Source: Cryptomeria japonica (Eukaryota > Streptophyta > Pinopsida > Cupressales > Cupressaceae). From it: a stretch of 64,000 bases of DNA. How positions within the stretch are numbered: the first letter of the stretch is position 1; the number at the start of each line of letters is the position of its first letter. Below the pieces are notes generated by a model, which worked only from the letters and a program-made list of their open reading frames with translations, did no database searches and had not been told where the DNA came from. Made by a program: the position numbers and the translations under genes. Where the stretch lies: positions 1,801,501 through 1,865,500 of the forward strand of contig NC_081414.1 in assembly GCF_030272615.1 (NCBI RefSeq), read 5' to 3'. Positions 46,975 to 56,814 of the stretch are shown here, piece after piece.

Positions 46975-47526
46975 CAACTGAATATCACAAGGTCTAAATA
47001 TTATTGTTACAATTGCAATAAATATGGTCACACATCTAACCAATGTAGGACAAAGTCTACTAGCAATTATTAGAAGGAAAAATTCAAAAGGTTTTGTAAA
47101 AACTGCAATAGATATAGACACAGTACCGAAAAGTGTTGGTTTAAGCAGAAGAACTATATGTGGTCTGCACACCGAGCAAATACTAGAAGCTACCGAACTC
47201 ACACAGATCTTGACTGATAGTGTATTGCAGTACCATGGGATTACAATACAAGGATATGGTGTGAATGTTGTGGAAGATATGGACATATAAGTGCCAACTA
47301 CTTTATAAGGTTTGGAATGAACAACCGAAGATCATGGAGAAATCCTGGTATGGCATGTTTTCATTGTCACAAAGTTGGACACTTGGCTAGAGATTGCAGA
47401 GATCAACCTAGAGGAGATAGTGAAGAAATAAAAAGCAAATTACAGATGATTTGGAAAAAGAAGGAAATTGTGTCAAATGAAGAAAGCACCTTACCTACCG
47501 AGTTAGGTGCATCTATTCCAAATTAA
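46975..47526 (+). pseudogene. Element C ORF1, zinc knuckles 2 to 5
   Basis: Continues ORF1 from 31823 in the frame expected after removal of D. Knuckle 2 is CYNCNKYGHTSNQC (47005-47046). Knuckle 3 is CKNCNRYRHSTEKC (47095-47136; GH is RH). Knuckle 4 is CECCGRYGHISANY (about 47263-47304; last Cys is Tyr). Knuckle 5 is CFHCHKVGHLARDC (47356-47397). The region is basic and aromatic, with TAG at about 47071 and TGA/TAG near 47215, and ends at TAA 47524-47526. Such knuckles bind nucleic acid; five in a row is more than the one to three usual in Copia gag. Confidence 0.82.
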
Positions 47527-48041
47527 TTGGTAAAGGTATGAAGGGACTGCATTCTCTCAAGGTTAAATCTTAACAGTTCCCATATTTTATCATGTACTTA
47601 ATTCAAAATCCGCATAGTTAAGATGCACTTAGCAAATTTGAAATTTTATCAAGTCTTTTGGAGCACTAGTCTAGTCAGTAAATAAGGGAAGTCTGGCTAC
47701 TCGACAAAAGCATAAAAATGAAGTGGTACCGAGTGCATTTAATGTTTTCTTACCTAACTGCACAGAGCCCGATAAGGTAAAATGTGTACTTAAAAGATTT
47801 TGCGTGATCATTTTACACTTAACAAGTTTTCAGAAAGCAGAGCAAAGCGATTCAAAGGCAATCAAACCTCTTCCGAAGCGAAATTCAAGGTATTTACATC
47901 AATCACAATGCATTGTCAAGCAAGTTTATCGATCATATCAGCTGAGAATATCTGTTTTATATTTACTAAGTGGAAAGCGTCTGCTGGTTGAAAGTTTTCA
48001 AACCCTAAGGCTATTTCATTAGTGATTATCCAAAATTTGAA
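47527..48041 (+). other. Spacer between ORF1 and ORF2 of element C
   Basis: AT-rich, no conserved motif or open frame that I can support. ORF2 would need its own start by splicing, reinitiation or an internal promoter. Confidence 0.5.
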
Positions 48042-51000
48042 ATGGCTCCTGAGATTCAGAAACCCATTGTTGTTGAGACCATTGAAAATCCCTCACTGAA
48101 ATACTCTCTACCTCCCAAAGTAGCATCTGAATTGGATGATAAAACTGTATTTTCACTCATTCTGGATAGGGTTTTATTAGTTGAGGATGTCAGATTCTTC
48201 ACTAAGTGTCGTGTTGAGGAACTAGGTCATATTGAGATCAAGGACACATATGATGAATTATGTACAGATGGGAAACTAGATAGCAAGTTTGAACATATTA
48301 AAGTCAAGGGATTGACCGAAGCCCTAACCTACCTGCGAGTCTTCAAACCCCAATGGGTTAAATTTATCTTGAGCAGAGTTCATGATGACTTTATGTGGTT
48401 AGAGGAGCAACCATTCAAGATCACCAAGGAAATCATCCACTTGATCATCGGTTACCCTATTTATGACCATGCCCGAGCTCAGAAAATGATCTCATGGAAG
48501 GAATTGATCACTTTAACTAGAGTTGAATCTGATTGCAAAGGCCTGAAACTAAACAATATCATAGATGCAGAGCTGAAGTTTGCCATTAGAGTTATAGGCT
48601 ATTGTTTCTTTCAATCGACAAGGGAAAACAATGTACCATGTGCAGCTATTGATTTAGCCTATAAAATTGTGAAGAAAGGTATGAAGATTGACCTATGTGA
48701 AGTATTGCTGAAAAATCTGTTTGAAAATCTCAACACCATAAGGAAGCCAAAGAAGAACAACTCAACAAACACACTGAAGTTTGGATCACTTTTGGTATGC
48801 ATGTGTTTCTATTTTGAGAAATTCTTTCCATCGGTTGGTAATGTAGTTTGGGAGCTACACCGACCAATCACCCATCAAATCAATGCCTTCATCAAATGGC
48901 TAGGTGATAACTTCAATGAGATTATGGATGACTATTTTAGCAAGTTTCAAGAAAAGATGCATAACAGGTATAGAATTCCACCCCAGTTAGTGGAGAAATA
49001 CAAGGATGATATATGTTTTGAAGTGGACACCGACTACTGCTATGTCAATGTAGTAGAACCGAGAACTCAATTTTTTCCACCTATGGGTTATGAGATTGAT
49101 TTTGACATTACACAACAATAGATAGATGCTTTTCTTTCACTGCCAAGGCATGCTACCGAGATTAGGTACGGTACATATGAAGAAGTTAAAGAAAAAGTGA
49201 AACTGAGCATTGTAGTACCAAAGGCTACAAGGAAAGCAAAAAAAATGATTAAGGCATTAACGGAGAAATTTGGAGAAGGTTATTCCTCCACTCCTATCAA
49301 GAGAATTCAAGTCATCATCGAGGAGGAATTTGAAGCCCAAGAGGCAGCTATTACATTGAGCATCGAGTTGCCTAAAGGGAAAATTTTGAAAAGGAAGAAA
49401 AAGGATACATCACAGGTATCACCGACTGCTTCAGTAAAGCGCCCAAACACTAGATCATCTGCAGTCTTGCCGAGCAAGAAACCAAAAAATGTTGCAGTAC
49501 CAAAGGTAACAAAAACCTATAAGAAATCTACTTGGAGACTCATTTTGAATAAAGAGTCTAGTGAAACCGAATCTGAAGACACAAGCAAATTTTAGATTGT
49601 TAAGAGTAAAAGGAAAGATGTACATAGTGTTGATAATTTTTGTGCAAATTTGAAACAATATGGTGGATTTGGAACATTTAGATATGTAAAATATGAATCT
49701 AGAAATGATGCAGAACAGACACAAATAGAAGAAGCTATAATTTGCACTCTTCTAAAATTCTGATTGGTCCCATTGGAAGTAACTAATTCTCTTCCAAAAG
49801 AATTATACTTACACATTGATAACAGGTGGAAATATGCTATGGACTTGGAAAAGAAGATGAGAGAAAGAAGTTTGGTACATCTCTTCTTAGACATGTCGGT
49901 AGATGAGATAAATGCACATCTAAAAAACTACCAGATAAACTTCCTAGTCAAGCAAAGAGCCTTGAAATTGATGAATGGCCTTTATCTTGAAGTAGAGAAT
50001 GAGACCAAGGAAAAATGGCAAGAAATATTTTGACTCAAGAGTGCTGGTGAACAAAGTGAAGTTGAGATAGTTGATATCACCAAGCAAGATCCTGGTATCA
50101 CCGAGCAAGACCCAGCTGAAACTATACAACCTGATGAAGATGGCATGGATACTGAGGTACGGGAATAGAAAATGATAGAAGGAAATGCTTATGCCCAACT
50201 GGTTTCAAGTGAGTCAGTTTTGGAGCAAGTCAAGTCCTATCCTCTGGTAAGTCAACATGTTACAACCGAGATACCTCAAGATATTGACCAAGGCACCGAG
50301 GGTCAATAGTCTACCAAAGGAGAAGATACTTCTCAGGCCACCGGGGAATAGACTTCTCAAGCCCCTTCAAGTACAGAAAATGTTACAACTAAGACCCCAA
50401 GCACGGATTCACCGAAGGCTACATCTAAGGCTAAAGTAATTGACAAAAGTGTTGCCTCTACCGAGAAACCTATCGAGGGTGAACAATCCTCCCAAGCCAT
50501 TATATTAGTTCAACCGGTGAAAACCTACTCTAAAGAAAAGAAAATGAAAAAGCATAGTTTCAAATTAGATTTGTCAAAACCAATTGTGTTGCCGAATGTA
50601 GATATATCCAAATTAAAAGGGCAAGCACTTATTGAATTTGGTGAACTATGCAAAGCCAAAGCAGAACGAGAGAAACAAATGGCTATACAAAAGAAAAACA
50701 GAGTACTTCAGAAGGTGAAAGCACTATTAATAGAAATGCTACCTGAAGCTACAGTGACAAAAGATGCAGCCATCCATATTCAACTGGATGAACTCCTCAA
50801 TAAGATCGAGACATCTGGAGTAGACGCATCTAAATACCTAAGCAAATTGAAGGACAAAGAGCTCACTGCAAAAATGATTGAAGAGGTATAGAAAGCCATT
50901 GCTATTGGCAAAGTAAAACTTGTCAAATTTATTGCTGAGTTGTCCCCTCAACTCAAGCACATTCTTTATTTATTTCAAAAACTCTATACATTCTCTTTAT

Positions 51001-51419
51001 TCATTAAAGATATCAAGAATAAAAAAGAAGTGATTGAGAAAGAGATCACTGATCTCTCCAATAAGTTGACCACTGAGCCAAATTCTATTCAAAATTTCTA
51101 TACCAAGTTACAAACGCTCATGGCTCAACAATTGGAACTTAGGAATGAAGAGCACAAAGTAAGAATGGACATTATGACTCTTCAAACCTTATTCATTCCC
51201 CTCTTTTCCTTTGTTCAAGAACAGATCAAAAAGGCTACCTCATTATCCACTCAGCCAGAGGAAAGCACTTTAGATGGATTGATTTCATTGTTAGCTGATA
51301 TTACAACTCATAATTCACTCATGGACAATGTCATGGATGGACTCTCTGCCGCTCTCACCGATGCAAGGACAAAGTATAAATCCATTTTTGACCAGTTGCC
51401 TCCACCAAATGGTAACTAA
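48042..51419 (+). pseudogene. Element C ORF2: 1126-codon frame of unknown function
   Basis: ATG at 48042 (MAPEIQKPIVVETIENPSLK). A globular region of about 360 residues includes WVKFILSRVHDDFMW, KEIIHLIIGYPIYD and a hydrophobic helical part (LKFGSLLVCMCFYFEKFF). Its layout reminds me of the 'putative plant transposon protein' domain found in retroelement-borne genes, but I cannot confirm this. A Lys/Ser/Thr-rich linker, a Glu-rich segment (49764-50033), an acidic Thr/Pro region and a helical C-terminus (50517-51419, coiled-coil-like) follow. Eight in-frame stops (near 49119, 49593, 49761, 50031, 50166, 50307, 50346, 50889), six TAG and two TGA, are the only breaks; there is no frameshift. Confidence 0.7.
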
Positions 51420-51763
51420 GTTTTAATGTTTGTCAAAAAGGGGGAGTATGGTGTATATATAGTGTATATAAGAGGAGTACACCAAGTAGATCAACATATT
51501 CGAGTATACAGATAATTTTGACAGGGGGAGTAGTGACAACCGAGCAGTGAACCGAGCAATAAATACAGAATATTGATCACAGAGCATGCATATTTAGAGT
51601 TATGAACAGTATATTGATAAGGGGAGTATATCTAAGTATACTATTTATTGACAAAATGTATATACTGTCAGTTTAGTCAAAATTTTGCAAGCATATAGAT
51701 TTTTGAGTTATGACTTTGAAAGAAGTTTTGTCAAACATCTCAACTAATGTCAAAAGAGGAGAT
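51420..51763 (+). other. 3' untranslated region and polypurine tract of element C
   Basis: Purine tracts AAAAAGGGGGAGTATGG (about 51436), GACAGGGGGAGTAG (about 51521), AAGGGGAGTAT (about 51619) and the LTR-adjacent CAAAAGAGGAGAT (51751-51763). Confidence 0.75.
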
Positions 51764-52939
51764 TGTTACTATTTACTAAGTTGTCATTAGTTTATGTCCA
51801 AAGTCATTCTATATACTCTAGTCAGTTATTACTATTGAAATATTTAGTCGGTAAGCACAAAGCATTCGGTTATAGAAGAAACAAGTCACAAAGTTTAGTA
51901 TTCACCAAGCTGTATACCGAGTAACACTCTATGTCTACCGAGCAGCAAAAATGGTATACCGAGTGAATATGAATCGAGTGAAACGTGTTACCAGATTCAT
52001 TGAACCTAGACACATATGGGAAACGTATTACAAAGATCAAGGAACATGGAACCATTATCACATTGGAAATTGCACTTAAGATTTTGTATGATTTTGAGGA
52101 TATCTATCCAATGAAGTAATTGTGTAAGGTTATTCATTTAATGAATCATATTTGTAAGATCGAAGCATGAACAAGATCACTGTCATAAGAGATCTATATA
52201 TACAGCATGAATTGAGGATCAAATGTGTGTGTATGTATGTGAAGCAAGACATATGTGAAAAGCATTTGAGTGTTATGACTATTACAATTGATAGAGATAC
52301 ACAGAGTCACTGAGAAGGTTTTCAGAGAACAGTCAGGGAATAGAGTAAACAGAAAGGTTTACCAAGTTAATTTATGGATTATCGAGGTATGTTATAAGCA
52401 AGGTAATTTCATTTTGAGCACATAGAATTTGCTATAACATTTCAGATGTGAAGTTGCAAATATTTTGTAAGATTTTGATTGTAATGTTTTGAGTTGTAAG
52501 AGAAACCTTTAACAAGGTAAAAGACTCTAACGAAGTCTATAAATTGTAAAGCCTTTAACTAGGTGCAACATTTAGAATAATTGTTATAAAATCCTTTAGC
52601 AAGGTAGATCTAAAGATCTTGATACTTCTAATAGGGTAAGCTATCAGAAATAGCTAAACATGTAGGTCTAACCAAGCAACCTTTATTATTGCAGTAGTGA
52701 AGTTGTGGGTGCCATCCCCACCACAGTTTTTCTCTCTAACCAAGAGTTTCTACGTAACCAAAATATATGTGTTATGAAGTGAATCATGTATGATTGTTAT
52801 TTATTTGTTTTAGCGTTATATTATGTTACAACAGTTTTTGGTTTGTGCTTAATAGTAAAGTTATTGTTGAAGAAAATATTTGAAGTACTGATTCACCCCT
52901 CCCCTCTCAGTACATTAGCTTTCCATATTGGGCCTAACA
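51764..52939 (+). repeat. 3' LTR of element C
   Basis: 1176 bp, TGTTACTATTTAC to GGCCTAACA, followed by AGCAT (52940-52944). TATATATA near 52195. Confidence 0.95.
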
Positions 52940-53624
52940 AGCATCTCCAATGCTGGATTCAGTACCAATTAAGCTCTCATAATCACTTTCAAACCTTCCT
53001 TGAACCTTCTCTATGATCTTCTCATATGATCTTCAATATTGGCACATACCATGTTACAATACCATAACCTTACATACCATATCTCTCCTTACATCTCACA
53101 AATGAGACCTTACATATATACAAAACCTAAGACCAAATATGTAGTTCAGCTCACTAATAAAAATCAATTACAAACAAGTCTAGATGCAATGCATCATGTC
53201 GGCTTAATACATTTACAACAATATCCAAACAATAAATCATCTCCATAACATACCGTGTTGATCTGGAATAGATAATGCATACCGGTCCATAACCTAGACC
53301 AATCTGTCGGTAACAACAAATATGTCAACCTGATTAGACCATTAACCAAAACACTAAAACCAAGTATCCAAACCATGTCTTCGACATAATCAAGTGATCT
53401 CTAGATGATAACAAGTCATCATCAGTGTCGGTGAACCATATAACCTACCGGTGGACAATATATTGGTGATTGTGCATAAGTCACTGACCTTGCTGGTGAA
53501 TACAATGTGTCGGTTCAATAGTAAACCAATATAACCATAGTGCCAAATCAACAATGTAGATCTCTAGAAGGATAAGTGTTGACTTCAATGAAAAAACTAA
53601 CGCAACACATCCATAATACCAACA
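52940..53624 (-). repeat. 5' LTR of element A, third piece
   Basis: Begins with the right AGCAT target copy and aligns with the 3' LTR of A from about 5879 to 6563. It ends ATACCAACA, followed by CTCAA (53625-53629). Confidence 0.93.
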
Positions 53625-53629
53625 CTCAA

Positions 53630-53808
53630 TACTGTAAATGCTTTGACTTCTCCAATTGACCCGACAATTTCCTTTTTACTGCATACTGTATAAATACTGA
53701 AAAATTCATTGTATACTGAGTATAATTCATTTTAACATATTCTTTTCACTGCATACAGTATAGGCAATCACAAAAATTACTTTGACATCATTGACAATTT
53801 TTCCATCA
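53630..53808 (-). repeat. Left (3') LTR of element F, last piece
   Basis: Lies between the right target copy of A and the polypurine tract of F. On the minus strand the LTR starts TGATGGAAAAATTG right after CAAAGGGGGAGAT. With 326 bp inferred from the right LTR, the F LTR totals about 1.98 kb. Confidence 0.75.
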
Positions 53809-53960
53809 ATCTCCCCCTTTGTCATTGATGGCAACCTTTTAAAATGAATGACAATTAATGCTCCCCCTTTGTCCAATGCTCCCCCTGTCTGCAATTTCTC
53901 CCCCTTTGACATCAATGGCAAGGGGTCTTCTACTGCATGTAACCTGCATTTTAATGAGAA
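53809..53960 (-). other. Polypurine tracts of element F
   Basis: On the minus strand four G-rich tracts occur before the LTR: about 53903-53916, 53879-53890, 53862-53873 and the LTR-adjacent GACAAAGGGGGAGAT (53809-53823). Confidence 0.75.
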
Positions 53961-55560
53961 GATGAGAGTGATATTACTCCTAATTTTTCCCTTAGGTACT
54001 CAAAAGTCTCTTGAGAAAGAGGCTTTGTAAAAATATCTGCTAATTGCTCTTTGGTTTGGACATATTCTTATTTTACTTGCTGCTCAAGAACCCGCTCCCT
54101 TAGAAAATGAACTTTGATTGGAATATGCTTTGTTCTAGAATGCATTACTGGGTTCTTTGACATGCTGATGGTGCTCGTATTATCACAATAAATGGAGATA
54201 GGATGATCATACTCAACTTTAATATCTTGCAAGTTTTGTTTCATCCATAATACTTGGGTACAACATGCTGCTGCTGCAATATACTCTGCCTCTGCAGTAG
54301 ACAAAGACACTAAAGCTTGTTTTCAAGAAAGAAAGTCCCTCCACTAGTGCTTTTTTCTATCATCTGTGTCACCTGTCCAATCTGCATCTTTGTATTCTTT
54401 GAGAGTGAAATCATCACCCTTTGGGTACCACAACCCAAAATCCATAGTACCTTTCAAATATTTGAAGATTCTTTTTACTGCTTGCACATGTGTTTACTTT
54501 GGTGCTTCTTGATACCGTGCAACCACACCAACAACTTGCATAATGTCTGGCCTTGTAGATGTCATATAGAGAAGGCTCCCAATCATAGATCTATATTGAG
54601 TTTTACTTGCATCAGGAGATTCATCTTCTTTACTAAAATTGCAACCTGTGACCATGGGGGTACTCACAGGGTGGCAATCCTCCATTCTAAATTTCCTCAA
54701 CATCTCCTTAATATACTTTGTTTGTGAAAGAAATATTCCATCACTTGATTGTAAAGTCTGCAATCCCAAAAAGAAGGAAAGTTCTCCAAGCATAGACATT
54801 TCAAATTCTTTTTGCATATTAGAGGTAAATTCTTCACACATCTTGTTTTTTCTACCACCAAAAATAATATCATCTACATAAACAAGTATAATCATAAAAT
54901 CATTACCTTCATCTTTGAGGTACAAATTACTGTTTGTAGCTCCTCTTTTGAACCCTTGTTTTTTAAGGTAGTTGTCTAATCTGGAGTACCATGCTCTTGG
55001 GACCTGTTTGAGGCCATAGAGAGCCCTTTTAAATCTTCATACATAATCTTTTTGTTCAGATAGAATGAATCCTTTAGGCTACTCAATATACACTTCCTCT
55101 TCTAAATCTCCATTCAGAAAGGTTGATTTTATGTCCATTTGGTATACCTTGAAACCTTTATGACTTGCAAGGGCTAGAAACATTTTGATGGCTTCTAATC
55201 TTGCAACTGGGGCAAATGTTTCTTCAAAATCAATCCCTTCCACTTGTACATAACCTTTACACATAAGCCTTGCCTTATTTCTTGTAATTTCACCATCCTC
55301 ATTCATTTTATTATGAAAGACCCACTTGGTTCCAATAACATTTTTATTTTTGGGCCTTGGAAAAAGCTCCCATGTGTGATTCCTTTCAATTTGGTCCAGC
55401 TCTTCATTCATTGCCTTTATCCAACACTTGTATTCACTTGCTTCATCAAAGTTCTTTGGTTCTATTTTGTAAAGAAGACAAAAATGGGCATGTTCTGTTG
55501 TGTTGACAAGTCTTATCCTTGTTTGAACTTTTGTATCCAAGTCTCCAATTACCAAATCTT
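53961..55560 (-). pseudogene. Copia reverse transcriptase and RNase H (element F)
   Basis: RT motifs on the minus strand: [39 protein letters not shown], an ALYGLKQ segment near 55015 and the active site VYVDDIIFGG (about 54870), then LGELSFFLGLQTLQ and STRPDIMQVVGVV. RNase H (STAEAEYIAAAACCTQ, IYCDNTSTISMS, KHIPIKVHFLRERV) ends near 53965. Stops near 55078, 55043, 54486, 54342 and 54064 and indels near 54330 and 54960 break it. Family assignment is certain; the lower limit is approximate. Confidence 0.9.
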
Positions 55561-55951
55561 CTGGATGGTTTCTTTGAATGAACTTTGATGGTGTTTTTGA
55601 TGGTGTCTTTGAGGGTGTCTTTGATGGTGTCTTTGATGGAGTTTCAAAGCTTTCTTGTTCCTCATTTTCACTCTCTTCTTTTGAATCTTCTTCTTCAATT
55701 TGTTCCTTAGCATTATCTTTTATAGCCTTCTCAAATTGTTTGCCTTCATCAATCTTCATGTTGGCACTTTCAACTATTTTGTGAAGTCTTTTGTTATAGC
55801 ATTTGTATGCTTTGCTTTTTGTGGAGTATCCAAGGAAGATTCCTTCATCTGATCTAGCATCAAATTTTTCCATATCTTCTTCATCCCTTCTAATATAGCA
55901 TGTGCTACAAAAAATCTTAAAATAGTCAATAGTTGCAGCCTTCCTTTCCAT
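55079..55951 (-). pseudogene. Copia integrase C-terminus, linker and start of RT (element F)
   Basis: An open stretch of 290 residues. [20 protein letters not shown] marks the integrase C-terminal region. An acidic linker ([20 protein letters not shown]) and a PSKT repeat (55584-55644) separate it from the RT start ([19 protein letters not shown]). It overlaps the RT entry above because the polyprotein is continuous here. Confidence 0.85.
55584..55644 (-). repeat. Five-fold 12-bp coding repeat (PSKT) in element F
   Basis: GATGGTGTCTTT on the plus strand repeats about five times and encodes PSKT units in the integrase-RT linker. Confidence 0.9.
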
Positions 55952-56814
55952 AATTCATAAGGTGTCTTGTCATTGTTCACCCGAATTTGTGCCCTGTTTA
56001 AGATGTATACAACTATGTGAGCAACTTCTTTCCAAAAGGTATCAACAATTTTTGATTCATTCAACATGGCATTTTTTGGACTGTCCTATTCTTTCTTTCA
56101 ACAACTCCATTTTGTTGTGGAGTTATTGTTGCTGAAAGTTATCTTCTTATCCCATGTTTTGTGCAAAAATTGTCAAACTCATTGGAGGTGAATTCTCCTC
56201 CTCGATTTGATCTAAGACACTTTATTTTGGCATCCATTTCATTCTCAACTAATTCTTTGAAAGCTTTAAAATTTCCAAGAGCTTCTGATTTCTCCTTTAG
56301 AAAGGCAACCTGGGTCATCCTGGACTAATCATCTATTAATAACATAAAATACCTTTCTCCTTGCAAGCTTTTTGTTCTGGGTGGTCCACATAAATCTGTA
56401 TGTATAAGTTCTAAAGGTTTTGAAGATGAGTGTTCTTTAGATTTAAAACTTTCCCGGGTTTGTTTCCCAAGTTGACATTGTTTGTAAATGATGTTTGATG
56501 GCTTTGTAATTCTTGGCATATCCCTCACTGCTTCCTTTTTGCTGATTTTGACAAGATTGTCAAATTTAAGATGGCCTAGCCTTTTGTGCCACAACCAACT
56601 TTCATCTTCTTGAACAAGATTACACGCTTCTTCATTTATATCATTTAGAATGTATAAATTATTTGTAGTTCTATGACCATTTGCAATAACTTTTCCATCC
56701 TTTTTAATCTCACATCCCTTTGGCAAGAATGTTACACTATGCCCTTGGTCACAAAGTTGGCTTACACTTAACAAATTTTCTTTTAGACCTTTGACATATA
56801 ACACATTTTTTCAG
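55952..56814 (-). pseudogene. Copia integrase core (element F)
   Basis: Pre-integrase segment (GLKENLLSVSQLCDQGHSV), HHCC with WLWHKRLGHLKFD and YKQCQLGK (first Cys of the pair is Tyr), HTDLCGPPRT, then a TAG after LLIDD (56325). The core continues in the same region with CLRSNRGGEF, where the catalytic Asp is Asn (56205-56207), and QQNGVVERKN. The active site is thus lost twice over. Confidence 0.87.

Larger units (their letters stand above)
29773..52939 (+). mobile_element. Element C: LTR element without pol, with zinc-knuckle ORF1 and a giant ORF2
   Basis: LTRs at 29773-30947 and 51764-52939, primer site at 30950, purine tract at 51750-51763 and perfect flanking AGCAT (29768-29772 and 52940-52944). 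Without nested element D the internal region is about 5.7 kb. It contains a coiled-coil/CCHC ORF1 and a 1126-codon ORF2, and no trace of protease, integrase or reverse transcriptase. It must have been mobilised by another element's enzymes, probably a Copia element given the initiator-Met-like primer site and 5-bp duplication. Confidence 0.88.
5469..53624 (-). mobile_element. Element A: Ty1/Copia LTR retrotransposon with B and C nested in its 5' LTR
   Basis: The 3' LTR is 5469-6563, the internal region 6564-11108 and the 5' LTR starts at 11109. The 5' LTR is cut by element B at 11384/29627 and by element C at 29772/52940 and ends at 53624. The three 5' LTR pieces, without duplicated targets, add up to 1097 bp against 1095 bp for the intact LTR. 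Flanking duplications are ctcaa at 5464-5468 and 53625-53629. The native length is about 6.7 kb. A itself lies in the left LTR of F. Its coding region is broken by several stops and frameshifts. Confidence 0.93.

Noticed and set aside
46951-47290. Alternative ORFs over the zinc-knuckle region of C (46951-47286 minus, 47024-47290 plus)
   Set aside because: The knuckle motifs are in another frame, continuous with ORF1.
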